DNA from: JBBSEZ01 sp038239195
GTDB lineage: Bacteria > Planctomycetota > Planctomycetia > Gemmatales > Gemmataceae
DNA length: 9,752 bases
Direction of reading: 5' to 3'
Assembly: GCA_038239195.1 (NCBI GenBank)
Contig: JBBSEZ010000380.1
Location: forward strand, 1-9,752
Of the stretch, positions 1-7,426 are shown in pieces (within the stretch, counting starts at the first letter, position 1; every line of letters begins with the position of its first letter). The position numbers and the translations under genes are program-made. Under the pieces are notes generated by a model. It saw only the letters and a list, made by a program, of their open reading frames with translations, did not search any database and was not told where the DNA came from.

Positions 1-930
1 CCGCCGCAGTTGTGGCAAGACCCGGTCCCCGCGGTCGATCACGCACCGATCGGGGAGAAGGACGTCGCCGACCTCAAGGCCAAAATCCTCGCCTCGGGGC
101 TGACGATCTCGCAACTGGTGTCGACCGCCTGGGCGTCGGCGTCCACGTTCCGCGGCTCCGACAAGCGCGGCGGGGCGAACGGGGCGCGCATCCGCCTGGC
201 GCCGCAGAAGGATTGGGAAGTCAACCAGCCGGCCGAGCTCGCGAAGGCCCTGCGGGCCCTCGAGAAAATCCAGCAGGGCTTCAACGGCGAGCAGTCCGGG
301 AAGAAGAAGGTCTCGCTCGCGGACCTGATCGTTCTGGGTGGGTGCGCGGCCGTCGAGGCGGCGGCGAAGAAGGCCGGGCACGACGTGGCGGTTCCCTTCG
401 CGCCGGGGCGCACCGACGCGTCGCAGGAGATGACCGACGTGGAGTCCTTTGCGGTGCTCGAGCCGACCGCCGACGGGCTCCGCAACTACCAGCGGAAGGG
501 AGACGCTCGACCGGCGCCGGAGTTGCTGGTGGATCGGGCGCGCCAGTTGACGCTGACCGCTCCGGAGATGACGGTGCTGGTCGGCGGGCTGCGCGTGCTG
601 AATGCCAACTTCGGGCAGTCCAAGTTGGGGGTGTTCACCGAGCGGCCCGGGTCGCTGACCACCGACTTCTTCGCGAACCTGCTCGACATGGGCACGGAGT
701 GGCGGAAGTCGTCCGTGTGCGAGCACTTCTACGAGGGGCGCGACCGGCGGACGGGTGAGGTCAAGTGGACGGGCACCGCCGTCGATCTCGTTTTCGGTTC
801 GCACTCTCAGCTCCGAGCCATCGCGGAAGTCTATGGGTGCGACGACTCGCAGGAAAAGTTTGTGCGCGACTTCGTTGCGGCGTGGGACAAGGTGATGAAC
901 CTCGACCGCTTCGACCTGGTCGCGAAGTGA
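1..930 (+). CDS. katG: Catalase-peroxidase KatG, C-terminal part (5' end outside window)
   Basis: KatG is a bifunctional haem enzyme that breaks down hydrogen peroxide by catalase and peroxidase reactions. The frame is open from base 1 (reads PPQLWQDP) and ends at TGA 928-930, so about 309 residues of a protein usually near 730 are visible. These cover the C-terminal peroxidase-like domain, which does not bind haem but keeps the active site folded. Recognisable blocks are WASASTFRGSDKRGGANGAR, QLTLTAPEMTVLVGG and LVFGSHSQLRAIAEVYG, with the terminal KVMNLDRFDL typical of the family. The haem ligands and the Met-Tyr-Trp adduct lie upstream and cannot be checked. The TTG at 10 is an internal leucine, not a start. 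The gene runs towards the palindrome at 948 and the helicase 3' end, and looks like a conserved flank rather than part of the island. Identification is secure. Confidence 0.96.
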   Translation, partial: PPQLWQDPVPAVDHAPIGEKDVADLKAKILASGLTISQLVSTAWASASTFRGSDKRGGANGARIRLAPQKDWEVNQPAELAKALRALEKIQQGFNGEQSGKKKVSLADLIVLGGCAAVEAAAKKAGHDVAVPFAPGRTDASQEMTDVESFAVLEPTADGLRNYQRKGDARPAPELLVDRARQLTLTAPEMTVLVGGLRVLNANFGQSKLGVFTERPGSLTTDFFANLLDMGTEWRKSSVCEHFYEGRDRRTGEVKWTGTAVDLVFGSHSQLRAIAEVYGCDDSQEKFVRDFVAAWDKVMNLDRFDLVAK

Positions 931-947
931 CTCGGGTTTTGCACAGG

Positions 948-1029
948 CTTTATCCGAATTAAGGTTTCGGGGCTGAAAAGCCCTGGAAAAACGGCAGGAA
1001 ACCCTCGCTAAAGCTTAATTCGGATAAAG
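948..1029. repeat. 82-bp imperfect palindrome with perfect 16-bp terminal inverted repeats
   Basis: The arms CTTTATCCGAATTAAG (948-963) and CTTAATTCGGATAAAG (1014-1029) are exact reverse complements. Inside them GTTTC (964-968) can pair with GAAAC (998-1002). Within that, GGGCT (970-974) and AGCCC (979-983) form a stem closed by a GAAA tetraloop (975-978). The element is AT-rich against its surroundings and begins 17 bases after the katG stop. Possible identities are a MITE-like non-autonomous element, a REP-type palindrome, or a structure that ends or protects transcripts from the convergent katG and helicase genes. No run of T follows either arm, so a standard intrinsic terminator is unlikely. 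I see no clear target-site duplication in the flanks. The fold is read directly; the function is unknown. Confidence 0.8.
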
Positions 1030-1103
1030 TCTTTGGCCTTCGGCAGGTCTGTTCTCGCGCGCCGGCAGACAGTGCCTGCGGCTCTCGCTACTGGCGTAGG
1101 TGG

Positions 1104-3866
1104 TCAGCTCTGGCCGACGACGACTCCGGCAAACAGCGGCGTGACAGCGTGCCTCATCCCTGAGCGCCATTCGGGCTCGGTCGGCCTGCGAAGCTCATTC
1201 GCCAGGTCCGACTCCTGCCGGGCCAGCTCTGCGAAGAGCCCCCCCGCGTCGGGCTTAACGCGTAGGTAGGCCGCCTCGAAGAGGCCTTGGAACAGCGCCG
1301 CCTTTTCCTGGGCCAAGAGTTCGAGGCGGGGGGCGTCGGCCGGCAGGACGTAGCAGTGGAGGCTGCTGGCGTGCTCGACGTAGCCCACCCGCTGGTCTGC
1401 CTTCACAGTCTGACGGAGGAAGACAAGCACGCCGAAAGGGTGCTTCCCCGGCGCGCGTGGCGTCGGAAAGTGGGGAGGCCACCGCAGGCAGGCGGCCCCT
1501 GCCGCCGAACCGGGGAAAGCGCAGGATCGCAGACGGTCGGCAACGGGCTTTAGGTTGAGCCCGAGCTGCCTAACCGTACTGCCGTTAGGCCCGAACACCG
1601 GCGCCCCCCCCGTGTCGCCGCACAGGTAGTGCTGGCCGTCCCCCAAGGTCAAGACGGTGACCGCGTCCTCGACGGATTCGACTTGCCCTTCTTTTTCCAG
1701 AAAGCGCTGCGCGTTGAACCCTACGAGGGGCTGGGCGTCGGAGTACGCCCGCAAGAAGCCCTCGACGTCATTCCAGCCCGCGAGCCCGGGGTCCTGGAGG
1801 CGTATCTGTTTCTGTTGTTCGGCAAAGCGTTCGTGGAAGTCCCGCCAGGCCTGGAACCCCTCTTGCACCATCCGACCGATCTGCTCCTGGTCGGCCGGGC
1901 GGATCGGCCCGAAGGACTCCTGGACGAGAACGTCCTGCAATTCTTCCGGCGGCAAGAGGCACATGACGCGTGCGAAGACCGCTTCAAACCGCTCGGGCTC
2001 GACCAGCGTGGAGGCGATGAGGTTCAACCGCTGGCGGGCGATGCGGTACGCCTGCGCTTCCCGGCTGTCCTTGACGACGACGGTATCGACGAGGATCGTT
2101 TTCCGCGAGCCGAAGCGGTGGATGCGCCCCACCCGCTGCTCGAGGTCCATAGGGTTCCAGGGAACGTCGATGTGGACGAGGCGGCGGGCCACCTGTAGGT
2201 TGATGCCTTCCCCGCCCGCCCGGGAAGACACCAGAAACTGCGGGCCGTCCGGCCTCCAGAACTGCTCCACTTGCTCTCGCCGCTGGGCGTCGGACTGCCC
2301 GCCGATGATCAAGGCCGGCGGCGTGCCTGTGACCTGCTCCAGGTAACGAGCGAGGGCGGTCACCGTTTCGATCGGCTGGGCAAAGAGGACGACCTTCTCC
2401 TGCCCCGCCTGGTCTAGTAGTTTCTCCTTAACGGCCCGCCATTTTTGGTCCCCGCACTCGCGCAAGACCTCGATGCCGTCAGTCAGCAGCTTTTCGAGAG
2501 CGCCCCTCTGGACCTCAAGGTCCTCTCCTTCTTCCTCTTCGATGTCTTCGAGGTCCGCGTCTGCTTTCTGACGATTCACCTCTCTCAGCATGCGCTCGTA
2601 GAGTTGATGAACCGGCTCGTCAGGCGGCCCGGACCGATAAGGCCGTAGGGCGGTGACGGCGGCGGCGAGCGCCTCGTTCCGCAGGCCCCAGCCCGCGCGT
2701 ACGGCTTGCCGGACGAGATAACCCAGACCCGCCTGGGGGCTTGAAACTGCCCACTGGAGGGCCTGCGCCCATCGCCAACCCGCCGCCCGCTTCTTTGCGT
2801 CCCCCGCTTTGGGGAGCTCTTTTGGCGGCCGGAAGTAGTCGTGGACCGACTGAACCCAGCCGCGGTACAATGGGCCGAGGTCGATGACAAACGGATCATT
2901 CACCTGCCGTTTCGGGAACAAAGGGTTGCCGTGCCAGTCCCGGATGTCCTCTTTCGTCCGGTAGATGACACGGCCCCTCAGCGATTCCGGCTTTTCGTTC
3001 GGCCCTTGTAACAGCCCGAGGAGGTTCTCGAACCTGCTGACGTGGCCCTGGTGTGGGGTGCCGCTCAACAACAGAACGCGCCCGCCGTCGCGCTGCCGGG
3101 AGATCAGGTTTCGGACGAGCTTAAATTTCTCCTTGGGGTCGCCGCCCCCCGCCGCCCAGTCCGAGAGGTGATGGCACTCGTCAACCACGAGGATGTCCCA
3201 GGCGTCGGTATCGACCATGCTCTGAAAGTGTTTCACGTGGACGGCCCGGTGGATGCTTGCGATCACCCTCGGGTCGGTGAGACGGCCGTCGGCCTCGCCG
3301 GCCGTCCATTGCCGGAACGAGAGGCCCAGCCGCTCGAACTCTTGGCGGACGTTGTTCACGAGCCGGGCCGGGGCCAGGTAGAGGACCCGAAGGCCGGGGC
3401 TCTGTTCGAGCAACTGCGCGATGAGGAGCCCCACCTCCACCGTTTTGCCGAGCCCCACCTCGTCGGCGATCAGCAGTCGCCTCAGTTGCTCGTTTTCGAG
3501 GACGTGATGGACCAGGCTGATCTGGTGCGAGAGCGTGCTCACCTCACGGGCCTCCAGGCGCCGCTGAGGGTCCTCGCAAATGAGGAAGAAAGCGCGGAGC
3601 CTGGCCACGCTCCGGCGGGATTGGGCCGTCCAGTTATCTTCGTCCGGAAGTGAGTCGAACAACCGGGAGGGCGTTGGCAATCGGCGCAGCCGGTTCGCAT
3701 CGACACTGCCCTCGAACGCGGGGACGGGGCTCTCTTGGTCCCCCCAAAACCTACGCGGGGGGTAAACGAGGTCGGCCGACGGGAAGCCGAACTCCTCGTA
3801 CTCCCGGAGCACGCAGGCTGGGGCACTCGCCCCCTCCTTGATGACCAACGGGGACTTGTCGTTCAT
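1104..3866 (-). CDS. SNF2-family (RapA/DrmD-like) superfamily 2 helicase/translocase
   Basis: This 920-aa protein should be an ATP-driven DNA translocase. Motifs are complete and in order: Walker A ADEVGLGKT at 134-142, DECH at 229-232, SGTP at 268-271, motif IV around VVLFAQPIE (492-500), motif V SRAGGEGINLQ (548-558) and motif VI QRVGRIHRFG (577-586). SNF2 enzymes usually move along duplex DNA rather than unwind it. The ADEVGLGKT form is shared by RapA-like and phage-defence helicases such as DrmD of DISARM, but I cannot place it in a named subfamily. An acidic stretch (438-449) sits between the two RecA lobes. About 300 residues after motif VI carry no domain I recognise and may be the target-specific part. 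The ATG at 3866 overlaps the GTPase stop as ATGA and has AGGGG 7 bases upstream, so the two proteins are probably made together in fixed ratio. No clear terminator follows the gene. Confidence 0.92.
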   Translation of the reverse strand: MNDKSPLVIKEGASAPACVLREYEEFGFPSADLVYPPRRFWGDQESPVPAFEGSVDANRLRRLPTPSRLFDSLPDEDNWTAQSRRSVARLRAFFLICEDPQRRLEAREVSTLSHQISLVHHVLENEQLRRLLIADEVGLGKTVEVGLLIAQLLEQSPGLRVLYLAPARLVNNVRQEFERLGLSFRQWTAGEADGRLTDPRVIASIHRAVHVKHFQSMVDTDAWDILVVDECHHLSDWAAGGGDPKEKFKLVRNLISRQRDGGRVLLLSGTPHQGHVSRFENLLGLLQGPNEKPESLRGRVIYRTKEDIRDWHGNPLFPKRQVNDPFVIDLGPLYRGWVQSVHDYFRPPKELPKAGDAKKRAAGWRWAQALQWAVSSPQAGLGYLVRQAVRAGWGLRNEALAAAVTALRPYRSGPPDEPVHQLYERMLREVNRQKADADLEDIEEEEGEDLEVQRGALEKLLTDGIEVLRECGDQKWRAVKEKLLDQAGQEKVVLFAQPIETVTALARYLEQVTGTPPALIIGGQSDAQRREQVEQFWRPDGPQFLVSSRAGGEGINLQVARRLVHIDVPWNPMDLEQRVGRIHRFGSRKTILVDTVVVKDSREAQAYRIARQRLNLIASTLVEPERFEAVFARVMCLLPPEELQDVLVQESFGPIRPADQEQIGRMVQEGFQAWRDFHERFAEQQKQIRLQDPGLAGWNDVEGFLRAYSDAQPLVGFNAQRFLEKEGQVESVEDAVTVLTLGDGQHYLCGDTGGAPVFGPNGSTVRQLGLNLKPVADRLRSCAFPGSAAGAACLRWPPHFPTPRAPGKHPFGVLVFLRQTVKADQRVGYVEHASSLHCYVLPADAPRLELLAQEKAALFQGLFEAAYLRVKPDAGGLFAELARQESDLANELRRPTEPEWRSGMRHAVTPLFAGVVVGQS

Positions 3867-6481
3867 GTCGGGGCCCCTGCTCGCGGCACGGCCTCATTGG
3901 TGGCGCCCCACGGGCACGCAGAAAGCACCTCCCCCACCTCGGCCAGGACCTTCTTCCGGCGCTGGGCGTCACTACGCTTGGTCCGGAGCTCGTGCGAGGC
4001 GATGATCGATTCGGCGGCGGAGGTGAGGGGGTCCTGGTATCGCACGAAAACCGTCAGGATCTCTTTCTCGACTTCCCGGAAACAGGAAGTGAGAATAGTA
4101 GTGGCCGGGCCGGCAGCCGCCTCGGTGGCTTCCTCCGCCAGTTTGCGAAACAGGCCCAAAATTCGACCTTTCACGCCCGCCCCTTCGGCTTCGCCCTTCT
4201 CGACGAATCTTTTGCATCGTTTGCGGATGGGGCCTTCGATCTCCTTGATGAGGTTGTTTTTCACTTCCTCGCGGAGCTCGTTGACCATTTCGCGCCCGAC
4301 GGCCTCGAGTTTCTTCGCGTCCGCTTTGATCTCGTCCCTGTGGGCGAGAATCATCTGAGGCTGGACTCGTGCGCCCTGCGCCTTGGCCCAATCGACGACC
4401 TGTTCGACCAGGCGGACGCAGTCCTCCGCAAACTCCTTCGTCCTCCCGCGAATCTCCTTGAGAATCAACTTGCCCCAGGTTACCGCGATCGGCTCTTCAA
4501 ACCGGAGGGCAAAATCCAGGGGCAGGTTGATGTGGCGAGACCCGGAGAAGATTCCCTCTTTCCGAACCGCAGCCCGGAGGGTGTTCCAGTGCGCGTCTTC
4601 CAACGTGCCGAGGTACTTGAGAATTTCCTTGCTCGCGGCCGTTCGCGCCGAGGCCACCAGGGCCTCGATCTTCTGCGGCAACGTGTTTCGCAGGAACTCA
4701 CGGAACGCCCCTTGCCGGACGTTAAATTCCTTCCGGAGGGGCCCCAAAAAAGACTCGAGTTCGCCCCGCAACAGTTCCACCTCATCAGTCGCCCGGTTCT
4801 CCTCCTGCCAACGGGCCTGGTTGAGGCGTAACGCCGAAAGGAGGCGGGAGAAAAAAGTGGCGGTCACCTCCAGGACGTGGCCAGCGTGCTCGGCCCGGCG
4901 GGAGCGGGCAAGCCCCTCCAGCGCCCCGACGAGTTGGGGTATGCCGCTTTGCTCGGGGCGGCTGATGAACGCACTATCGTCCTCATCTTGTCGAAGCAGT
5001 TTTCGGTACTGGACGGCGGACACCGGGTGGACCTGGACGCTGTCCAAAATGCGGTCGATCACCCCTTGCTGTTCCTGGCCAACCTGCTCGTTTCCGGACG
5101 ACCAGATGGCCTGTAACTGGGCTCGCAACTGCCCTCTGATGTGCGGGGCGGTCTCCGCGCAGACCTCCGCGAAATGTTCGCGCTTTTTCTTGCTCTTGCT
5201 GCGATCCTGGGCATACCTCTCGTCCGAGATCACGTCGCCCTTCACGACCGCCACAAGCAACAGAACGGGGTCGGCCGTCGGGTCATAGCACGAATGCAGA
5301 AGGCGGTTCAAGAACCCACTCGTCCGCAGCATTTCCGCGTTGACCTCGAAAACGCCGCGTGGCTCGACTACCAGGACGATGGCCTGGGCCCGCTCCCGTA
5401 CCCACTGGCTGGTGACCGCCTGGTACACGTCGCCCGAGATGCCCAGGCCGGGGAGGTCGATGAAGGTCACCCCCTCCTTGAGGACCGGCGAGTCCCAGTA
5501 GACGGTGAGCTCCTTGATCATCGGGGCCAGAAAGCCTGAAGCGTGGTCCTGGAGGGCATCGAAAAAATCGGCGTCATCCACCGAGTGGGAGCGGGGAGCG
5601 AACTCACCGATCGCCCAGTTCAGAACCGCCTGGAGTTGCTCGACGCGGTCCTCGTCCTCGACCCGGAGTTCCGTCCCCCAGACGCGGTCTTTGCCGGCCA
5701 CTGTCCGCAAGCAATCCACAAGATAAGGGAGCTCCGCCGGGCCGTCCTGATTGCCGGTGATCATCAGTCGGACTTGCTTCTTGTACTCGTCGAGCTTGAG
5801 CTTCTGGGGCCCCGATGCCGGGATGGTTTTCTCGGCATCCTCTCGGACCTCCGCATCGACGAGCGCCTCGAAATCGTCGCGGACCTTCCCCTCGTGCCGG
5901 GGCCCCTCCCGCTTGCGTTCGCTTTGAAGGGACTGCTCAAGGGCGAAGGTCAAGTTCCAGAAGTTCTTCGGGGAGTGGTACTCGACCACGAACCGCGGCT
6001 TGTCACTGTACCGAACGACAAGCGCCTGTGCCGTGAGTGGCCCGATGCCGCCTGAGGGCACGATGACCCTGTCGCCCGCGACCAAGGCATTGACCAGGGT
6101 GCTCTTTCCTACACCCGAACTACCCAAGAAACAGACAGCCAACTCACGGTCTTGCAACGCCACGAGGGCCTGGATGCGCTCCGCTTCGCCGTCGAAGTCA
6201 CGAAGCTTGTCCGGCTGTACTTTTTCCAAGAAACCTCGGGCCTTGTCCCGATACCAGTCGATCAAGCCCTGAACGTCATGGGCACCGGCGGCCTTCTGGA
6301 GCGGAGGGGCGGCCGAGCTCTCTACCCGGCGGGACGAAGCAGGACCGACGGGTTCCCGCTCGGCGGGGCCGTCATCCCTGGGCTGGCTTCCACAAGCAGG
6401 ACACTTGGCCGGCGGGCCGTTGCGACCAATTGACGGGTGCGCGTGTTTTCCGCACGAAGGGCAGGCCGAGGTTTTTCGCAT
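3863..6481 (-). CDS. Dynamin-like large GTPase with N-terminal zinc ribbon
   Basis: This 872-aa protein has a GTPase domain of the dynamin type. G1 is GSSGVGKST (120-128), the likely G2 threonine is in GPLTA (147-151), G3 is DLPG (342-345) and VVKGD (412-416) stands where G4 is expected. The wide G1-G3 gap and the long helical, charged C-terminal half (about 540-850) fit dynamins, which usually assemble into oligomers. No membrane-spanning segment or clear signal peptide is visible, so membrane action is not shown. The N-terminus has paired CPSC (7-10) and CPAC (27-30), a four-cysteine zinc ribbon, followed by a Pro/Ala-rich linker to about 65; this is unusual for a bacterial dynamin. ATG 6481 is the first start after an in-frame stop at 6530-6532, and the ribbon begins at once, but no good Shine-Dalgarno site precedes it. 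It is the first gene of the operon with the SNF2 helicase. Confidence 0.88.
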   Translation of the reverse strand: MRKTSACPSCGKHAHPSIGRNGPPAKCPACGSQPRDDGPAEREPVGPASSRRVESSAAPPLQKAAGAHDVQGLIDWYRDKARGFLEKVQPDKLRDFDGEAERIQALVALQDRELAVCFLGSSGVGKSTLVNALVAGDRVIVPSGGIGPLTAQALVVRYSDKPRFVVEYHSPKNFWNLTFALEQSLQSERKREGPRHEGKVRDDFEALVDAEVREDAEKTIPASGPQKLKLDEYKKQVRLMITGNQDGPAELPYLVDCLRTVAGKDRVWGTELRVEDEDRVEQLQAVLNWAIGEFAPRSHSVDDADFFDALQDHASGFLAPMIKELTVYWDSPVLKEGVTFIDLPGLGISGDVYQAVTSQWVRERAQAIVLVVEPRGVFEVNAEMLRTSGFLNRLLHSCYDPTADPVLLLVAVVKGDVISDERYAQDRSKSKKKREHFAEVCAETAPHIRGQLRAQLQAIWSSGNEQVGQEQQGVIDRILDSVQVHPVSAVQYRKLLRQDEDDSAFISRPEQSGIPQLVGALEGLARSRRAEHAGHVLEVTATFFSRLLSALRLNQARWQEENRATDEVELLRGELESFLGPLRKEFNVRQGAFREFLRNTLPQKIEALVASARTAASKEILKYLGTLEDAHWNTLRAAVRKEGIFSGSRHINLPLDFALRFEEPIAVTWGKLILKEIRGRTKEFAEDCVRLVEQVVDWAKAQGARVQPQMILAHRDEIKADAKKLEAVGREMVNELREEVKNNLIKEIEGPIRKRCKRFVEKGEAEGAGVKGRILGLFRKLAEEATEAAAGPATTILTSCFREVEKEILTVFVRYQDPLTSAAESIIASHELRTKRSDAQRRKKVLAEVGEVLSACPWGATNEAVPRAGAPT

Positions 6482-6505
6482 GGCGGCACTGTTTGGGCGA
6501 CAAGG

Positions 6506-6543
6506 CCCATACCCTATAACAGATAGTGTTCAAAGGTATACAA
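6506..6543 (-). promoter_or_regulatory. Possible promoter of the GTPase-helicase operon
   Basis: An AT-rich patch stands out just upstream of the GTPase start in otherwise GC-rich DNA. Read on the minus strand, one reading has TTGAAC (6528-6533) as -35 and TATGGG (6506-6511) as -10 with a 16-base spacer. Another has TTGTAT (6538-6543) and TATAGG (6513-6518) with a 19-base spacer. A short hairpin, GGGC/GCCC with a 6-base loop (6495-6508), lies between this patch and the start codon. Neither promoter reading is strong, and planctomycete promoters are poorly defined by consensus. Confidence 0.25.
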
Positions 6544-6911
6544 CGACCAGACCGCTCGACAGCCCGCTTGCCGGCTACTCTTAACAATTGCCGGTGGGTT
6601 ACTCGCCGTGGTACGGGAAAATCGGGCCCGTCGATCCGTTCCTCCGTGACTGGCAATGCTACTCGCTCCCGCCCTTCCCGCAAACACAATTCTGCCATCT
6701 CTGTTCGTTTCCACCTCTGGCGCCCCGGCCAGTCCCGTCGCGCCTCCCCGCCGCCTCCTGAATCCTGCCGTCTCGGCCTGTAACGGGTTAGCCGGAACGG
6801 GAGGCGCATCGCCTCGGCCGACGCCCGCGGCATGATCGTGGTCCCAGACGCGGGCCCGCTCTGAGCGGCCCCCAACCCCGCCTCCTGTCACCGTGTTCGC
6901 ACCCAGGCGCC
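6544..6911. other. Stretch without a convincing gene
   Basis: I see no gene I can support here. Open frames on both strands (for example minus 6514-6891 and plus 6526-6783) are rich in Arg, Gly, Pro and Ser, lack recognisable motifs and have no good ribosome site, as expected by chance in GC-rich DNA. One structure is a perfect 6-bp stem with a 3-base loop, GAGGCG-CAT-CGCCTC at 6801-6815. It may be a remnant of a dispersed palindromic repeat. The stretch separates the divergently oriented GTPase operon and kinase remnant/methyltransferase, so it may hold regulatory sites I cannot read. Confidence 0.5.
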
Positions 6912-7295
6912 CTTCGATGGCACGACGGAGGGGGCGCCTTCGCCGCCGAGGCGAAGTTGGCCGACGACCTGAAGTCCGAGCACCGTTACCACGCCGCCTG
7001 CGCCGCCGCGCTGGCCGCTGCCGGTCAGGGCCAACACGGTGGCAAATTCGACGTCAAGGAGCTGACGCGGTGGCGCAAGCAAGCGCTCGACTGGCTGGCG
7101 GCCAACCTGGCCCTGCGGACGAAGCAAGCCGATAAAGCGACCGCTGACGCCCGCGCAGCCATGCGGAAACTGCTCCGGCACTGGCAGAGCAATACCGACC
7201 TTGCCAGTGTGCGCGACGAGGCGGCGCTGGCCCGTCTGCCGGCGGAGGAACAGGCCGGCTGGCGGAGGCTCCATCCGGCTTTCGACAGGTTCGCG
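6912..7295 (+). pseudogene. Remnant of a planctomycete TPR-type Ser/Thr kinase C-terminus
   Basis: The frame reads KLADDLKSEHRYHAACAAAL, then ALDWLAANLAL, LRHWQSNTDLASVRD and ALARLPAEEQAGWRRL. As I recall them, these segments are the stereotyped tail of large planctomycete proteins with a protein kinase domain and tetratricopeptide repeats (usual form HRYNAACAAALA, ALDWLRADLAL, LPxxERxxW). Only about 125 residues are present. There is no kinase domain upstream, no start codon with a ribosome site, and the usual ending is replaced by unrelated residues from about 7290, after which the frame runs on into the methyltransferase region. I therefore read it as a degraded fragment broken at both ends. 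It probably marks an old insertion or recombination junction in this island. Lineage and family rest on pattern memory, not on a search. Confidence 0.7.
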
Positions 7296-7413
7296 GGGAC
7301 AACCATGCCGGTTCTGCCGACTCGACACGGAGCGCAGGCGTGCGCCTTCCGCGCCGATCAGTGTCGCGCGGCCGGGGTAGGTGGTAAACTGGGTTCGGGC
7401 ATCCTAGCGGGAC

Positions 7414-7417
7414 GGAG
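7414..7417 (+). promoter_or_regulatory. Shine-Dalgarno site of the methyltransferase
   Basis: GGAG lies 9 bases before ATG 7427 and supports that start. The 130 bases upstream, between the kinase remnant and this site, show no strong promoter; TAAACT at 7385-7390 is a weak -10 candidate without a good -35. Confidence 0.6.
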
Positions 7418-7426
7418 AGGCAAGCG

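Noticed and set aside
1061..1082. Hairpin GCCGGCAG...CTGCGGC as terminator of the helicase gene
   Set aside because: The stem has a bulge and no T-run follows on the minus strand, so it is not a convincing intrinsic terminator.
1629..2198. Open frame on the + strand inside the helicase gene
   Set aside because: It is antisense to conserved helicase motifs, has no recognisable domain or ribosome site, and long antisense frames are common in GC-rich genes. The same holds for + strand frames at 1657-2346, 3042-3653, 3735-4358, 3992-4831, 4383-5288, 5141-5539 and 5543-6055.
1104..6481. Assignment to DISARM, BREX or Zorya
   Set aside because: The SNF2 gene recalls DrmD, but DrmA, DrmB, DrmC and the other partner genes of these systems are absent, and none of them contains a dynamin-like GTPase.
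6372..6891. Minus-strand frames of 125 and 167 aa upstream of the GTPase start
   Set aside because: They are Arg/Gly-rich, overlap each other in different frames, lack motifs and ribosome sites, and one runs into the GTPase gene. The area reads better as promoter and spacer DNA.
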